Origin: an uncultured Bacteroidales bacterium
Lineage (GTDB): Bacteria > Bacteroidota > Bacteroidia > Bacteroidales > P3
NCBI GenBank assembly: GCA_905233475.1
Contig: CAJOEN010000024.1
Location: forward strand, 1 to 63,892
Length of the DNA stretch: 63,892 nucleotides
Direction of reading: 5' to 3'
Made by a program: the position numbers and the translations under genes. The notes under the pieces were generated by a model. That model ran no database searches and was not told the DNA's origin. It was given only the letters and a program-made list of their open reading frames with translations. Shown here in pieces: positions 32,974-41,494 of this stretch (position 1 is its first letter; every line of letters starts with the position of its first letter).

Positions 32974-34311
32974 ATGGGAGACTGCAAACGAGTGTACATA
33001 GAGACCTACGGCTGCCAGATGAATTTCGCCGACAGCGAGATTGTGGGGGCCATACTGCTTAAAAACAACCACCAGATTACCAACGACTTGGCCGATGCCG
33101 ACGTGGTGCTTATCAACACCTGCGCCATACGCGACAACGCCGAACAACGTATCCACAAACGTCTTGGCGAACTCCGTGCCGTTAAAAAACGCAAGCCCGC
33201 ACTCAAAATCGGCATCCTCGGCTGCATGGCCGAACGCCTCAAGGAGCAGCTCCTCGGCGACGACATCCCCGTTGACCTCGTTGTAGGTCCCGACGCCTAC
33301 CGCAACCTCCCCGAGCTTCTCAACCGTGTGGACTGTGGCGAACGCACCGCCAGCGTGCTCCTCTCCGAAGAAGAGACCTACGCCGAGATAGACCCCGTGC
33401 GACTGGGAAGCAACGGAATCTCCGCCTTTATCTCCATCATGCGCGGATGCCAGAATTTCTGCTCCTACTGCGTGGTGCCCTATACCCGTGGCCGTGAACG
33501 CAGCCGCGACCCACAAACCATTGTGGATGAGGCACAACGACTTTTCGACAAAGGCTACCGCGAGATAACTCTGCTCGGACAAAACGTAAACTCATACCGC
33601 TGGAATACCGACGCCGGAGCAGTGGATTTCCCCGACCTTATGCAGATGGTGGCGAAAATAAGTCCGCTGTTGAGGATACGTTTCTCCACCTCCCATCCCA
33701 AAGACCTGTCGGACAAGCTTTTGGAAGTAATGGCCGCCAATCCCAACATCTGCCGTTGCATACATCTGCCCGTGCAGTCGGGTAGCGACAATATGCTCAA
33801 GCTGATGAACCGCAAATACACCGTGGAATGGTATCTCGGACGTGTGGAGGCCATACGCCGCTATCTCCACGACTGCTCCATCACCACCGACGTGATAGCC
33901 GGTTTCTGCAACGAGACCGAGGACGACCACCGTCAAACCCTCGAGTTGTTCCGCAAAGTGGGCTACGACTACGCCTTTATGTTCAAATACTCCATGCGTC
34001 CCAACACCTACGCCGCAAAACGTCTGCAGGACAATATCCCCGAAGATGTAAAGACACGCCGTTTGGAAGAGATAATAGCCCTTCAGGGCGAGCTATCGCT
34101 GCAAAGCAACCGCCGCGATGTGGGCAAGACTTTCGAGGTGCTTATCGAAGGCACGTCGAAACGCTCCACCGAGCAGCTTTTCGGACGCAACAGCCAAAAC
34201 AAAGTCATCGTCTTCCCCCGCGAGGACTACAAACCCGGCCAATATGCCATGGTTACCGTTACCGACTGCACCTCCGCCACACTTATAGGAAAAGCGGTCA
34301 GTTGCCAGTAG
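32974..34311 (+). CDS. miaB: tRNA-2-methylthio-N6-dimethylallyladenosine synthase
   Basis: A 445-residue radical-SAM methylthiotransferase that adds a methylthio group to i6A37 of tRNAs reading U-starting codons. The ATG at 32974 gives MGDCKRVYIETYGCQMNFAD, a normal N-terminal UPF0004 domain with its Cys residues (ETYGCQMN, NTCAIR, GCMAE). The radical SAM cluster CxxxCxxC is in QNFCSYCVVPYTRG (about residues 155-168). A TRAM domain ends the protein (VLIEGTSKRST ... ). The longer upstream frame begins in leader sequence and is not used. It faces the CDF transporter gene tail to tail. Confidence 0.95.
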   Translation: MGDCKRVYIETYGCQMNFADSEIVGAILLKNNHQITNDLADADVVLINTCAIRDNAEQRIHKRLGELRAVKKRKPALKIGILGCMAERLKEQLLGDDIPVDLVVGPDAYRNLPELLNRVDCGERTASVLLSEEETYAEIDPVRLGSNGISAFISIMRGCQNFCSYCVVPYTRGRERSRDPQTIVDEAQRLFDKGYREITLLGQNVNSYRWNTDAGAVDFPDLMQMVAKISPLLRIRFSTSHPKDLSDKLLEVMAANPNICRCIHLPVQSGSDNMLKLMNRKYTVEWYLGRVEAIRRYLHDCSITTDVIAGFCNETEDDHRQTLELFRKVGYDYAFMFKYSMRPNTYAAKRLQDNIPEDVKTRRLEEIIALQGELSLQSNRRDVGKTFEVLIEGTSKRSTEQLFGRNSQNKVIVFPREDYKPGQYAMVTVTDCTSATLIGKAVSCQ

Positions 34312-34330
34312 TCGGTGGTCTGTTGTCAGT

Positions 34331-34402
34331 TATTTCAACTTTCAACCCTTCATTTTCAAGTGAAAAAGATTCCGAGTTCCGAACTCCGAGTTCCGAACTC
34401 GG
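34331..34402. repeat. short dispersed repeat of TTCAACTTTCAAC and CCGAGTTCCGAAC units
   Basis: TTCAACTTTCAAC is followed by AAAAAGATTCCGAG and two head-to-tail TCCGAGTTCCGAAC units. Parts recur at 21313-21325, 32818-32860 and, inverted, at 60991-61007. It lies between convergent genes and could form a hairpin (GAGTTCCGAACTC). Confidence 0.55.
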
Positions 34403-35518
34403 TCAGTCGCTCAGATCCGTGTCGGATTGTACAAACACGGTGTAACCGGGCAGGGCTTTCGTTACTTCCTCCGCAATGGCATCACAAAGCGCGTTCCTGT
34501 CCTTTTCGTCGAACGAAATCACCACGTCGAAGCGGATGTTCTTACTCTGGGTATCGGCAAAAAAACCATGCATCTGCAGCACGTTTTCGTGTTTGCCAAC
34601 GATATCCGTAACCAGCTCCCGCATTTTTACAATCTCCTGATTAACAGTATTTACGCTATAAACACCCACAGCAGTAACAAACACATTGTGGTGCGTGTAC
34701 ACATCGGCAGTGATTTTCCGCGTTACAGCGTCGATTTTTTCGGCCGTCCATGTGTCGGGCACCTCAATATGCACGGAGGCTATATGCCTGTCGGGACCGT
34801 AGTCGGTAAGTACAAGGTCGAAAGCGCCGCTGATTTCGGCGTCGGATTCCAGAACTGTTTTCTTTATATCGCGGGCAAGGATGTTGTCGGCACGTTCGCC
34901 AAGTATCTTGCTTATAGTGTCTTTCATCGTCTCCAAGCCGGTTTTTATTATCATAATGGCGATAACGACACCCAGATAGGCTTCCAGCGACACATTCCAC
35001 AGGATAAACACAAAAGCTGCCACGAGCGTGGACAGCGATATTATGGAATCCATCAGAGCGTCCTTGCCGCTGGCCACAAGAGAATCGGAGTTTACGCGCT
35101 TGCCCGTGGCTTTTACAAACAGTCCCAGAGCCACTTTCACCACCACTGCAACGGCTATTATCACAAGCGACAGCGTAGCATAGTCGGGAGTGGCGGGGTC
35201 TATTATTTTCTTCACCGACTCTATCAGAGCGGTAATACCTGCATAAAGTATGATAACAGCAATTATCAAAGTGCTAAGGTATTCCAGTCGTCCGTATCCG
35301 AAAGGATGTTTGCGGTCGGCGGACTTGCCTGCCAATTTCGTCCCCACTATGGTAATCACCGACGAAAGTGCGTCGGTAAGATTGTTCACGGCGTCCAAAA
35401 CCACTGCAATGGAGTTGGACAGAAATCCCACTGCGGCCTTAAAGGCAGCAAGAGCCACATTGGCCAAAATGCCTATCACGCTTGTGCGTACAATTACTTT
35501 TTCACGATTTTCGCTCAT
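34403..35518 (-). CDS. cation diffusion facilitator transporter
   Basis: A 371-residue inner-membrane metal exporter with six transmembrane segments and a cytoplasmic metal-binding domain. The binding site in segment 2 is DAVNNLTDALSS (NxxxD) and in segment 5 is GKDALMDSI (DxxxD); this NxxxD-DxxxD set is the type seen in Mn exporters, unlike the HxxxD set of Zn exporters. KHPFGYGRLEYLS between segments 2 and 3 is the usual family hallmark. The C-terminal part is longer than a plain CDF (about 90 residues extra, with a second domain ENVLQMHGFFADTQSK). Mn(II) specificity is an inference. Confidence 0.88.
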   Translation of the reverse strand: MSENREKVIVRTSVIGILANVALAAFKAAVGFLSNSIAVVLDAVNNLTDALSSVITIVGTKLAGKSADRKHPFGYGRLEYLSTLIIAVIILYAGITALIESVKKIIDPATPDYATLSLVIIAVAVVVKVALGLFVKATGKRVNSDSLVASGKDALMDSIISLSTLVAAFVFILWNVSLEAYLGVVIAIMIIKTGLETMKDTISKILGERADNILARDIKKTVLESDAEISGAFDLVLTDYGPDRHIASVHIEVPDTWTAEKIDAVTRKITADVYTHHNVFVTAVGVYSVNTVNQEIVKMRELVTDIVGKHENVLQMHGFFADTQSKNIRFDVVISFDEKDRNALCDAIAEEVTKALPGYTVFVQSDTDLSD

Positions 35519-35530
35519 ACTTACAAAAAT

Positions 35531-35576
35531 AAATTACTCATTACTAATTACTCATTACTAATTACTCATTACTAAG
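35531..35576. repeat. tandem repeat of a 14-base unit
   Basis: AATTACTCATTACT is repeated three times head to tail just upstream of the CDF gene start. It is A+T-rich and non-coding. Confidence 0.7.
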
Positions 35577-35629
35577 CATACAAACTCCGAGTTAATCAAG
35601 CGGTGGCTGAGCAAGTCGAAACACCGCCC

Positions 35630-35671
35630 AACTCTTAACTCTTAATTCTCAACTCTTAACTCTTAACTAAC
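35630..35671. repeat. tandem repeat of AACTCTTAA units overlapping the ispF end
   Basis: Units of AACTCTTAA and variants (AATTCTC) run through 35630-35671. The minus-strand ispF stop codon (complement 35656-35658) lies within this repeat, so repeat changes could alter its last residues. Confidence 0.7.
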
Positions 35672-36135
35672 AACACTGTGGCATAAGCCGACACACCCTC
35701 TTCCCTACCCTCGAAACCGAGATGTTCGGTGGTGGTAGCCTTTATGGAAATGTCGTCCACGTCAATTCCAAGAACACCGGCCAAGGTCTCACGCATTTGG
35801 GGCAGATATTCGGCAATTTTGGGTTTTTGCAAACACACCACACTGTCGCAGTTTTCGAGCGTATAGCCCTTGGCACGCACCAGCTCGTATGTCTTGGCGA
35901 GAAGTATCTTGCTGTCTATCCCCTTGTATTGCGGGTCCTTGTCGGGAAAATGCTTGCCTATGTCGCCCAGATTGGCGGCTCCGAGCATGGCGTCGCAGAT
36001 GGCGTGTATCAGCACATCGGCGTCGGAATGCCCCTTGGCGCCTTTGCTGTGGGGTATTTGTATGCCGCCCAGCCAAAAAGGCAGGCCGTCTTCCAACTGA
36101 TGTACGTCTATACCTATTCCAACTCTATATTTCAT
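35656..36135 (-). CDS. ispF: 2-C-methyl-D-erythritol 2,4-cyclodiphosphate synthase
   Basis: A 159-residue enzyme of the MEP isoprenoid pathway that makes the cyclic diphosphate from CDP-ME2P. DVHQLED (Asp8/His10 zinc ligands region), the loop HSDADVLIHAICDAMLGAANLGDIGKHFPD and the end AYATVLLVK are typical. Length is standard. It starts six bases after the phosphopantetheinyl transferase stop on the minus strand, so both belong to one operon with the FKBP gene upstream. The stop codon is provided by the AACTCTTAA tandem repeat. Confidence 0.95.
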   Translation of the reverse strand: MKYRVGIGIDVHQLEDGLPFWLGGIQIPHSKGAKGHSDADVLIHAICDAMLGAANLGDIGKHFPDKDPQYKGIDSKILLAKTYELVRAKGYTLENCDSVVCLQKPKIAEYLPQMRETLAGVLGIDVDDISIKATTTEHLGFEGREEGVSAYATVLLVKS

Positions 36136-36141
36136 TATGTA

Positions 36142-36810
36142 TCAATATTTTAATAAATCCAACATTTCTTCTATCCCGACAAATCGGAAATCGAACTGCG
36201 GTTTTTCGCCCCTTCGGCAAAGGGTTACAAAGCAGTCGCCGTCCAACACCGTGCCGCTCACCACCAGTCCCGACGCCACTGGTGCAACAGTCTCTTTTTC
36301 AAAATTCACCGAATAGTTTGTAAAATCCTTGGCAATGCCTGTCCCCAAGCATTTCACCAACGCTTCTTTCAACGACCACAGCATGGTAAAAGCGCGGCCT
36401 TTGGCGTCGTCGTCGGGCTGTTTTTCGACACTTTGTCGTTCTTCGTCGGAAAAAAAACTCTGCATCAGTTCGGGACGGTGGGTACGCAGATATTCCACGT
36501 CCACGCCCACGGCCTCGGTGTCGAAAGCGGCCACCACACGTTGCTTGGAGTCGGAGATATTAAACTGAAAATCGGGATATTGCGCAAAAAAGGGTTTGCC
36601 GTTTTCGTTGAAAGAATAAGTCGGCAATGCCTTTTCAGGGAACCGCTTGCGAAAAACATAATGCACTAACATACGTCCAAGCAAAGTCATTTTCATCGGT
36701 CGGGTAGGCTTCCATTGGTCGCCAAAATATATCGGTCCCAACGACAAAAAGCGTTCGTCGCTAAGGTATCTTTCATCTAAATCGGTGACAAAAACCTTTA
36801 TCTGCTGCAT
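36142..36810 (-). CDS. 4'-phosphopantetheinyl transferase superfamily protein
   Basis: A 222-residue cytoplasmic enzyme that would attach phosphopantetheine from CoA to a carrier protein. The Sfp-type motifs are visible: FNISDSKQRVVAAF, then EAVGVDVEYLR (metal-binding GxDxE), FSDEERQ and WSLKEALVKCLGTGI (W-x-x-KEA). It is a little shorter and more divergent than AcpS, and is of the Sfp/Het type. Its natural carrier is unknown here; there are no NRPS or PKS genes in the window. It lies four bases from the FKBP stop, in the same operon as ispF. Confidence 0.88.
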   Translation of the reverse strand: MQQIKVFVTDLDERYLSDERFLSLGPIYFGDQWKPTRPMKMTLLGRMLVHYVFRKRFPEKALPTYSFNENGKPFFAQYPDFQFNISDSKQRVVAAFDTEAVGVDVEYLRTHRPELMQSFFSDEERQSVEKQPDDDAKGRAFTMLWSLKEALVKCLGTGIAKDFTNYSVNFEKETVAPVASGLVVSGTVLDGDCFVTLCRRGEKPQFDFRFVGIEEMLDLLKY

Positions 36811-36813
36811 AAT

Positions 36814-37404
36814 TTATTTAATGTCAAGCAGTTCCACTTCAAAAATCAGTGTGGAGTTGGGTTTAATCAGCGGACTTGGCGACTGTTCGCCGTAGGCCAG
36901 TTCTGAGGGTATGTAGAAAACGAATTTCGCGCCTATGGGCATCAGCTGCAGACCTTCTGTCCATCCTGCAATAACATGGTTGAGCGGGAATTCTATTGCC
37001 TCGCCTCTCTGCACCGACGAGTCGAACACCGTTCCGTCGATCAGGGTGCCGTGATAATGAACTTTCACCGTGTCCGTGGCCTTGGGTTTGCGACCCTCGC
37101 CCATTTTCACCACTTTGTACTGCAGACCGGTACCGGTTACCTGCACACCGTCTTTCTTTTTGTTCTCGTCGAGGAAAAGTCTGCCTTTTTCCTTCTCGGC
37201 CTGCATATCTTTCTTTGCGTTGGCCTCAATTTCGGCATTTATGACATCGAACTGTGCCTCAAGCTCGGATTTATTAAGAAGGCTGGTGCCGTTCATGGCG
37301 TCCATAACTCCTTGGGCAAAACTATCCTTGTCCAAGTATGATATGCCCATACCTTTCAGGCTATAGCCCATATTAATTCCTAATGCGTAACTTTTTTTGT
37401 CCAT
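36814..37404 (-). CDS. FKBP-type peptidyl-prolyl isomerase, Mip/FkpA-like
   Basis: A 196-residue PPIase with an N-terminal helical dimer domain (residues 1-80, YALGINMGYSLK ... ) and a C-terminal FKBP domain (about 100-196: DTVKVHYHGTLIDGTVFDSSVQRGE, FPLNHVIAGWTEGLQLMPIGAKFVFYIPSELAYGE). No signal peptide is visible, so it is predicted cytoplasmic, unlike many Mip proteins. Typical Bacteroidota have several of these genes. It is 73 bases downstream of the gldJ-like stop, separated by a terminator, so it probably starts its own transcript with the transferase and ispF. Confidence 0.88.
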   Translation of the reverse strand: MDKKSYALGINMGYSLKGMGISYLDKDSFAQGVMDAMNGTSLLNKSELEAQFDVINAEIEANAKKDMQAEKEKGRLFLDENKKKDGVQVTGTGLQYKVVKMGEGRKPKATDTVKVHYHGTLIDGTVFDSSVQRGEAIEFPLNHVIAGWTEGLQLMPIGAKFVFYIPSELAYGEQSPSPLIKPNSTLIFEVELLDIK

Positions 37405-37421
37405 TTTAATATGTTTTAATC

Positions 37422-37453
37422 AAAAAAAGGCTGTCAGGGGACAGCCTTTTTTC
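37422..37453 (-). terminator. terminator downstream of the gldJ-like gene
   Basis: AAAAAAAGGCTGTC-AGGGG-ACAGCCTTTTTTC; the stem is GGCTGTC/ACAGCC with T runs on both strands, so it can end transcription either way, mainly after the gldJ-like gene. Confidence 0.8.
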
Positions 37454-37477
37454 TTAACTTATGTATAAAAATTATGG

Positions 37478-39040
37478 TTAATCTCTGCTATTTTTGGTGC
37501 TTGGTTGGAATGTTTGTGAGCCAAGACGTGGCATAGCGCAACGGAATCCAATCCAAGAGGTGGATTTATCTTGGTCGTAGTAGCGACGTGTACCGGGTTG
37601 CATCCAGTAAATTCTGTCGTTCCAAGAACCGCCTTTCACCACTCTCACTTTGTTGCTTATCAGGGATGTGATGTTATCGGGATTGTTGGTGTAACGGGCG
37701 TACATCATATTGGTAACGCTGTCCGGCGAAGCGAGTTTGTCAGCAGAAGTACCGCCATCTTCCTCTTCGTCATCACCACCAGAGATGGGACGCCATCCTT
37801 CCTGACTCAAAGTAGAAGCAAAGTCGCCATCAAGATAGTTTACATTGTCGGCCTGACGGTAGTTTCTTCTGTTGAGGTCGTCATCAACATTGCGGTAAAC
37901 AATGCCTCCGGTAGTATCGTTGATTTTTACTTCATCATCTTCTATTGTGAAAGTTTTGTAAACATTACCTCTGAATGGGTTGAGGTCTTCGCCACCGAGC
38001 GGATTAACATCCTGACGGTAAACGTCCATACACCATTCGCTCACGTTGCCTGCCATGTGGTACAAGCCGTAGTCGTTGGGGAAGTACCATTTTATAGGAG
38101 CTGTGTAAACCCAAGAGTCGTTCAGACTGCCTGCAACACCCATATTATCGCCTCTGGAGCGTTTGAAGTTAGCCATAAACTGACCGTAGTAGTGTTTTTC
38201 GGCGGAACGGGCGCTTTGACCAGCCCACGGATACACTTTATGCTCCAATTGACGTTCGTCGACAGTGTTTCCTATAATACCAAGTGCGGCAAATTCCCAT
38301 TCTGCCTCGGTCGGGAGGCGGTAATTTGGCAGGAATATACCGTCGCTTATACGTATATTACGTGGTTCTCCGCCGGAACTTGGATTCAGGTCTCTCAAGC
38401 CTTTGGCTGTTTCGCCACGATACATACCTGCAAGATATACATCCGTTTGGAAAGCATTTTCAGCTGTAAGGTCGGTTATGTCGAGTTTAATTACACCGGC
38501 TTCGACGGCAATCTTTTCGTTTACGCGGTTCGAACGCCATATACAGTAAGCGCTTGCCTGCTCCCACGACACACCCACAACGGGATAAAGGTCGTATATC
38601 GGTGTTTGGAAATAGTAATTCACCAAGTCTTCGGCGTAAGACAGTTTCTGACGCCAGCAGTTGGTATCTGGATATGCAGCACGTACAAATTCCGGATATT
38701 CTTCACCGAACACACGCTGCATCCAGTAAATATATTCTTTGTACGACCTGTTGCTGACTTCGGTTTCGTCCATATAAAACGAAGATACGGTTACCGTATG
38801 CTGCATGTTGTTCCATTGGTGGTGCGGGTCATCGGAAACCCTTCCCATCAAAAACGAACCGCCTTCAATGAATACTAATCCCGGGCCTGTCATTTGTTCG
38901 GTGTAGGGGGATACCTCAAAGCCACCCCATTTGGAATCATTGTAGTTCCAGCCCGTAGTCTGCGATACCGGCTTGTTGCCGCATGCTGTTATCAGCAAAG
39001 TTCCTATCGCCATTAAACAGAATAATCTAACGAATTTCAT
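37478..39040 (-). CDS. GldJ-like T9SS/gliding lipoprotein, SUMF1 domain
   Basis: A 520-residue outer-membrane lipoprotein. The signal peptide ends LLITAC (Cys20). The opening TTGWNYNDSKWGGFEVSPY and GPGLVFIEGGSFLMG is the GldJ pattern; the rest is a formylglycine-generating-enzyme-like (SUMF1) fold with LPTEAEWEFAA, NVSEWCMDVYRQD and VVKGGSWNDRIYWM ... WIGFRCAMPR. GldJ/GldK proteins are part of the T9SS ring with PorN and needed for secretion and, in gliders, motility. The close presence of porU, porV and a porP-like gene supports this. A separate promoter box at 39136 (minus) precedes it. Confidence 0.88.
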   Translation of the reverse strand: MKFVRLFCLMAIGTLLITACGNKPVSQTTGWNYNDSKWGGFEVSPYTEQMTGPGLVFIEGGSFLMGRVSDDPHHQWNNMQHTVTVSSFYMDETEVSNRSYKEYIYWMQRVFGEEYPEFVRAAYPDTNCWRQKLSYAEDLVNYYFQTPIYDLYPVVGVSWEQASAYCIWRSNRVNEKIAVEAGVIKLDITDLTAENAFQTDVYLAGMYRGETAKGLRDLNPSSGGEPRNIRISDGIFLPNYRLPTEAEWEFAALGIIGNTVDERQLEHKVYPWAGQSARSAEKHYYGQFMANFKRSRGDNMGVAGSLNDSWVYTAPIKWYFPNDYGLYHMAGNVSEWCMDVYRQDVNPLGGEDLNPFRGNVYKTFTIEDDEVKINDTTGGIVYRNVDDDLNRRNYRQADNVNYLDGDFASTLSQEGWRPISGGDDEEEDGGTSADKLASPDSVTNMMYARYTNNPDNITSLISNKVRVVKGGSWNDRIYWMQPGTRRYYDQDKSTSWIGFRCAMPRLGSQTFQPSTKNSRD

Positions 39041-39135
39041 AACTTTTCAGTTTTATGTTTTTATTTGTTCTATTTACGTCTGTTGCTAAAAAAGGTTTCT
39101 TTTTTTTAGCGTTTTTTATTATATTTTACAACCTG

Positions 39136-39143
39136 CAAAGATA
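39136..39143 (-). promoter_or_regulatory. promoter -7 box for the gldJ-like gene
   Basis: The minus strand reads TATCTTTG followed by GCA, 95 bases before the start codon. The 39041-39262 interval otherwise contains no gene, only T- and A-rich tracts. Confidence 0.65.
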
Positions 39144-39262
39144 CGAAAAAAAATCGAGATGGGGCGTTTTTTTTGAATCTTGTTGAAAAAAAACATCTGC
39201 ACAAACAGCAACCCTTTGATTTTATTTAACTTACAGACAAACTTCCTTTTCCGAAATCAAAG

Positions 39263-40141
39263 TCATTTTTTGCGTTTTTCATGCTTTGCCTTATGATAGG
39301 CTTGCGACGGTGCCATCACAAGACGAAAACCCAATGCTTTTCCTTGTACCAATGGGACATTTGTTGGATGGTTGTCGTACCATTCTTTCACTTTGAGGTC
39401 GTTGGAGTAGCTCACCTGCTCTGTCAGCTCCGTGTCGAAGGAACCGCCGCGTATTGTGCCGCAGCCGAAGGCGGTGTGCTCGCTAACATTGCCGCACATA
39501 TCGTACAGTCCCAGCTCGTTGCATCTCAGCTGTCCTACGGGATGAACAGTGCCGCCGCTGTTTCCGGCATACCACGCCACCTCGCCGATGTAGTTGCTTC
39601 CGGCATACAGAAAATGCAACGACTTTTTGCCGCCAATTGCGGCGTATTGCCACTCCCAAGTGGTAGGAATCCTGAACTCCTCACCTGTTTTCATATTCAA
39701 GGTATCAACGAACCTGGTCATTTGCGAGAGGTTTATGTTAGTTACAGGCAAGTCGTGACCTTTCACCTCGGACGGGTTGTAGGTGCACACCGACAGCCAC
39801 TGACGCTGAGTAACTTCGTATCTTCCGATAAGGAAATCCTCCTCGATAATGCGGTCGCGGTAAACCACAGAGTCCAACACTCGTCCCAACCCTGCATTAT
39901 GGTAGTAAGGCACCAGCTGTTTGTATGAGCCTTTTTTAACGTACACCATATCAAATTTTACGTTATCAACATAAATGCTTGCCACCTGACCTGTTTGAGG
40001 ATTTTCCCAATCTATTTCCTCTACAACATCTTCGTCGGGAGTATCGCTGGAAGGTTTTGTATTGTTTTCATCTTTGGTGCAGGCGGTAAATGCCAAAACC
40101 ATTGCAATGGATGCAATTAAAGTTTTTGTCTGTTTTTTCAT
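39263..40141 (-). CDS. SUMF1-domain lipoprotein, T9SS-associated
   Basis: A 292-residue lipoprotein starting at 40141 (MKKQTKTLIA); the longer frame comes from A+T-rich leader. The lipobox ends AFTAC (Cys21), then an acidic linker and a compact SUMF1-like domain: YEVTQRQWLSVCTY, RIPTTWEWQYAA, NELGLYDMCGNVSEHTAFG, TIRGGSFDTE and GFRLVMAP. It is smaller than the neighbouring gldJ-like protein but of the same fold, so the two may be an ancient duplication. It lies between porP-like and gldJ-like genes on the same strand, with a hairpin in front of it. A GldK-like role is a possibility; the protein could not be named. Confidence 0.75.
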   Translation of the reverse strand: MKKQTKTLIASIAMVLAFTACTKDENNTKPSSDTPDEDVVEEIDWENPQTGQVASIYVDNVKFDMVYVKKGSYKQLVPYYHNAGLGRVLDSVVYRDRIIEEDFLIGRYEVTQRQWLSVCTYNPSEVKGHDLPVTNINLSQMTRFVDTLNMKTGEEFRIPTTWEWQYAAIGGKKSLHFLYAGSNYIGEVAWYAGNSGGTVHPVGQLRCNELGLYDMCGNVSEHTAFGCGTIRGGSFDTELTEQVSYSNDLKVKEWYDNHPTNVPLVQGKALGFRLVMAPSQAYHKAKHEKRKK

Positions 40142-40180
40142 ATAAATGTATATTTTAATTATGGATATGTTTTTAGACAA

Positions 40181-40215
40181 AATCAACCCTATTTAACTTG
40201 TAAACAGGGTTGATT
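40181..40215 (-). terminator. hairpin terminator after the porP-like gene
   Basis: AATCAACCCT (40181-40190) pairs with AGGGTTGATT (40206-40215), with an inner TTTA/TAAA pair; a T run follows on the minus strand. It separates the porP-like gene from the SUMF1-like gene. Confidence 0.65.
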
Positions 40216-40248
40216 AAATTGTTATACTGAGTGCTGTATCCTAAGCAT

Positions 40249-41253
40249 TTAGAAAGACGGGCAACGTACTGCTCTGATTTTCTTCTTGCGTTCGGGGCAA
40301 GGCAGAGTAAATCCGAGGCTAATCTCATGAGAACCGGATGTATTGTTGGCCAGTTTGGATACGGTAACATCGTAACTGTAACCAATTTTGAACCAGTTGT
40401 GTTGCAGTCCCACAAGGAATATGAAAGCGTCGGCGTTTTCCAAGCCGTGGCGGAACCACATACCTACTATAAAGGGCTCCCAATCGAGGTACAGACCGTA
40501 GTTGAAGTAGTTAAATCCTCCTTGATATTGGTAAATAAGATTTGGAGAAATGATAGGCGTACCCAAAGCCAAAGATGAGGTTCTACGTTTGTCGGTTGCG
40601 AGATTTATCAGTCCACCGCCGTGTACAGTAAACTTCATGGGCAATTCGCTAATTCCGTAATAACCGTTGCTGGGCTGGGTGAGGTGCGATACTGCCACAC
40701 CGCCATACCATGTGTCGCTGTAGATAACGGCACCGGCGTCAAAATCAAGATACCACTTGTTGAGGTTGTCGGGTTGGGTGGCCTGTGTATTCTTTATAAA
40801 ACCTCCGATAGGGTCTATCATATCGGGAAAACGCAGATTGTCCCAGTTGAGGTTCATATTCACTATATTCATCTGCAATGCCGCATTAACGAATACGTAA
40901 CGCGAAAGCTGGAACCTGAACGAGTACATTATACCTGCCATAGTTGTCATCAACGCACCATGGTCGCCTTGACGGTCGTTCATCACCAATGCTCCAATGC
41001 CACCGTGAAGTCCTTCTACATACTGGTCGTATGATGCCGATACCGTTTGGAAAGAACTCACCAGCGCCGGCCACTGATTTCTATAATTCAGCGATATACG
41101 CGGGCACACTTTTGCTCCGGCAAGAGCAGGATTTAAATACAAAGGATTTGCATAAAACTGAGAGAACACAAAATCCTGTGCACTAACCGTTTGACCAGCG
41201 GCAAAAAACACCGCAACCGTCAATATTATCTTCTGTATTTTTCTCATCTTCAT
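40249..41253 (-). CDS. PorP/SprF family T9SS outer-membrane protein
   Basis: A 334-residue outer-membrane barrel. The start codon is set at 41253 (MKMRKIQKII); the next ATG, at 41247, is nearly as good, and the longer frame is unlikely. The signal peptide ends TVSAQ, and the motif DFVFSQFYANPLYLNPALAG is the exact PorP/SprF opening, followed by beta strands and NWFKIGYSYDVTVSKL near the end. PorP-type proteins join the cytoplasmic-to-surface T9SS machine or, as SprF, serve particular cargo. Here it stands with the gldJ-like, porU and porV genes. A weak promoter-like TAATATTG box lies on the minus strand at 41281-41288. Confidence 0.9.
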   Translation of the reverse strand: MKMRKIQKIILTVAVFFAAGQTVSAQDFVFSQFYANPLYLNPALAGAKVCPRISLNYRNQWPALVSSFQTVSASYDQYVEGLHGGIGALVMNDRQGDHGALMTTMAGIMYSFRFQLSRYVFVNAALQMNIVNMNLNWDNLRFPDMIDPIGGFIKNTQATQPDNLNKWYLDFDAGAVIYSDTWYGGVAVSHLTQPSNGYYGISELPMKFTVHGGGLINLATDKRRTSSLALGTPIISPNLIYQYQGGFNYFNYGLYLDWEPFIVGMWFRHGLENADAFIFLVGLQHNWFKIGYSYDVTVSKLANNTSGSHEISLGFTLPCPERKKKIRAVRCPSF

Positions 41254-41494
41254 AAGCTGTATTTTTTTCTCCAAATAATTCGCAATATTACGATTTTTTT
41301 TCCAATTTTTCGGCTTTACTCTGAAAAAAAAATACAATATTCTGTTTATCAAACATATAAAATCTCATTTTTTTTATAATTTTCTCGATTTTTCTCGATT
41401 TTTTGACTTTTTTTTCAGCGTTTTTTGCCATTTTTTTAACGCACACAATTTTTTTTACTCTTCAGAGTTATTCTTTGGAACAAGTTTTTGACTT

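Noticed and set aside
37571-38878. 435-codon plus-strand ORF across the gldJ-like gene
   Set aside because: It is antisense to a gene with clear SUMF1 motifs and a signal peptide and has no start signals or family resemblance.
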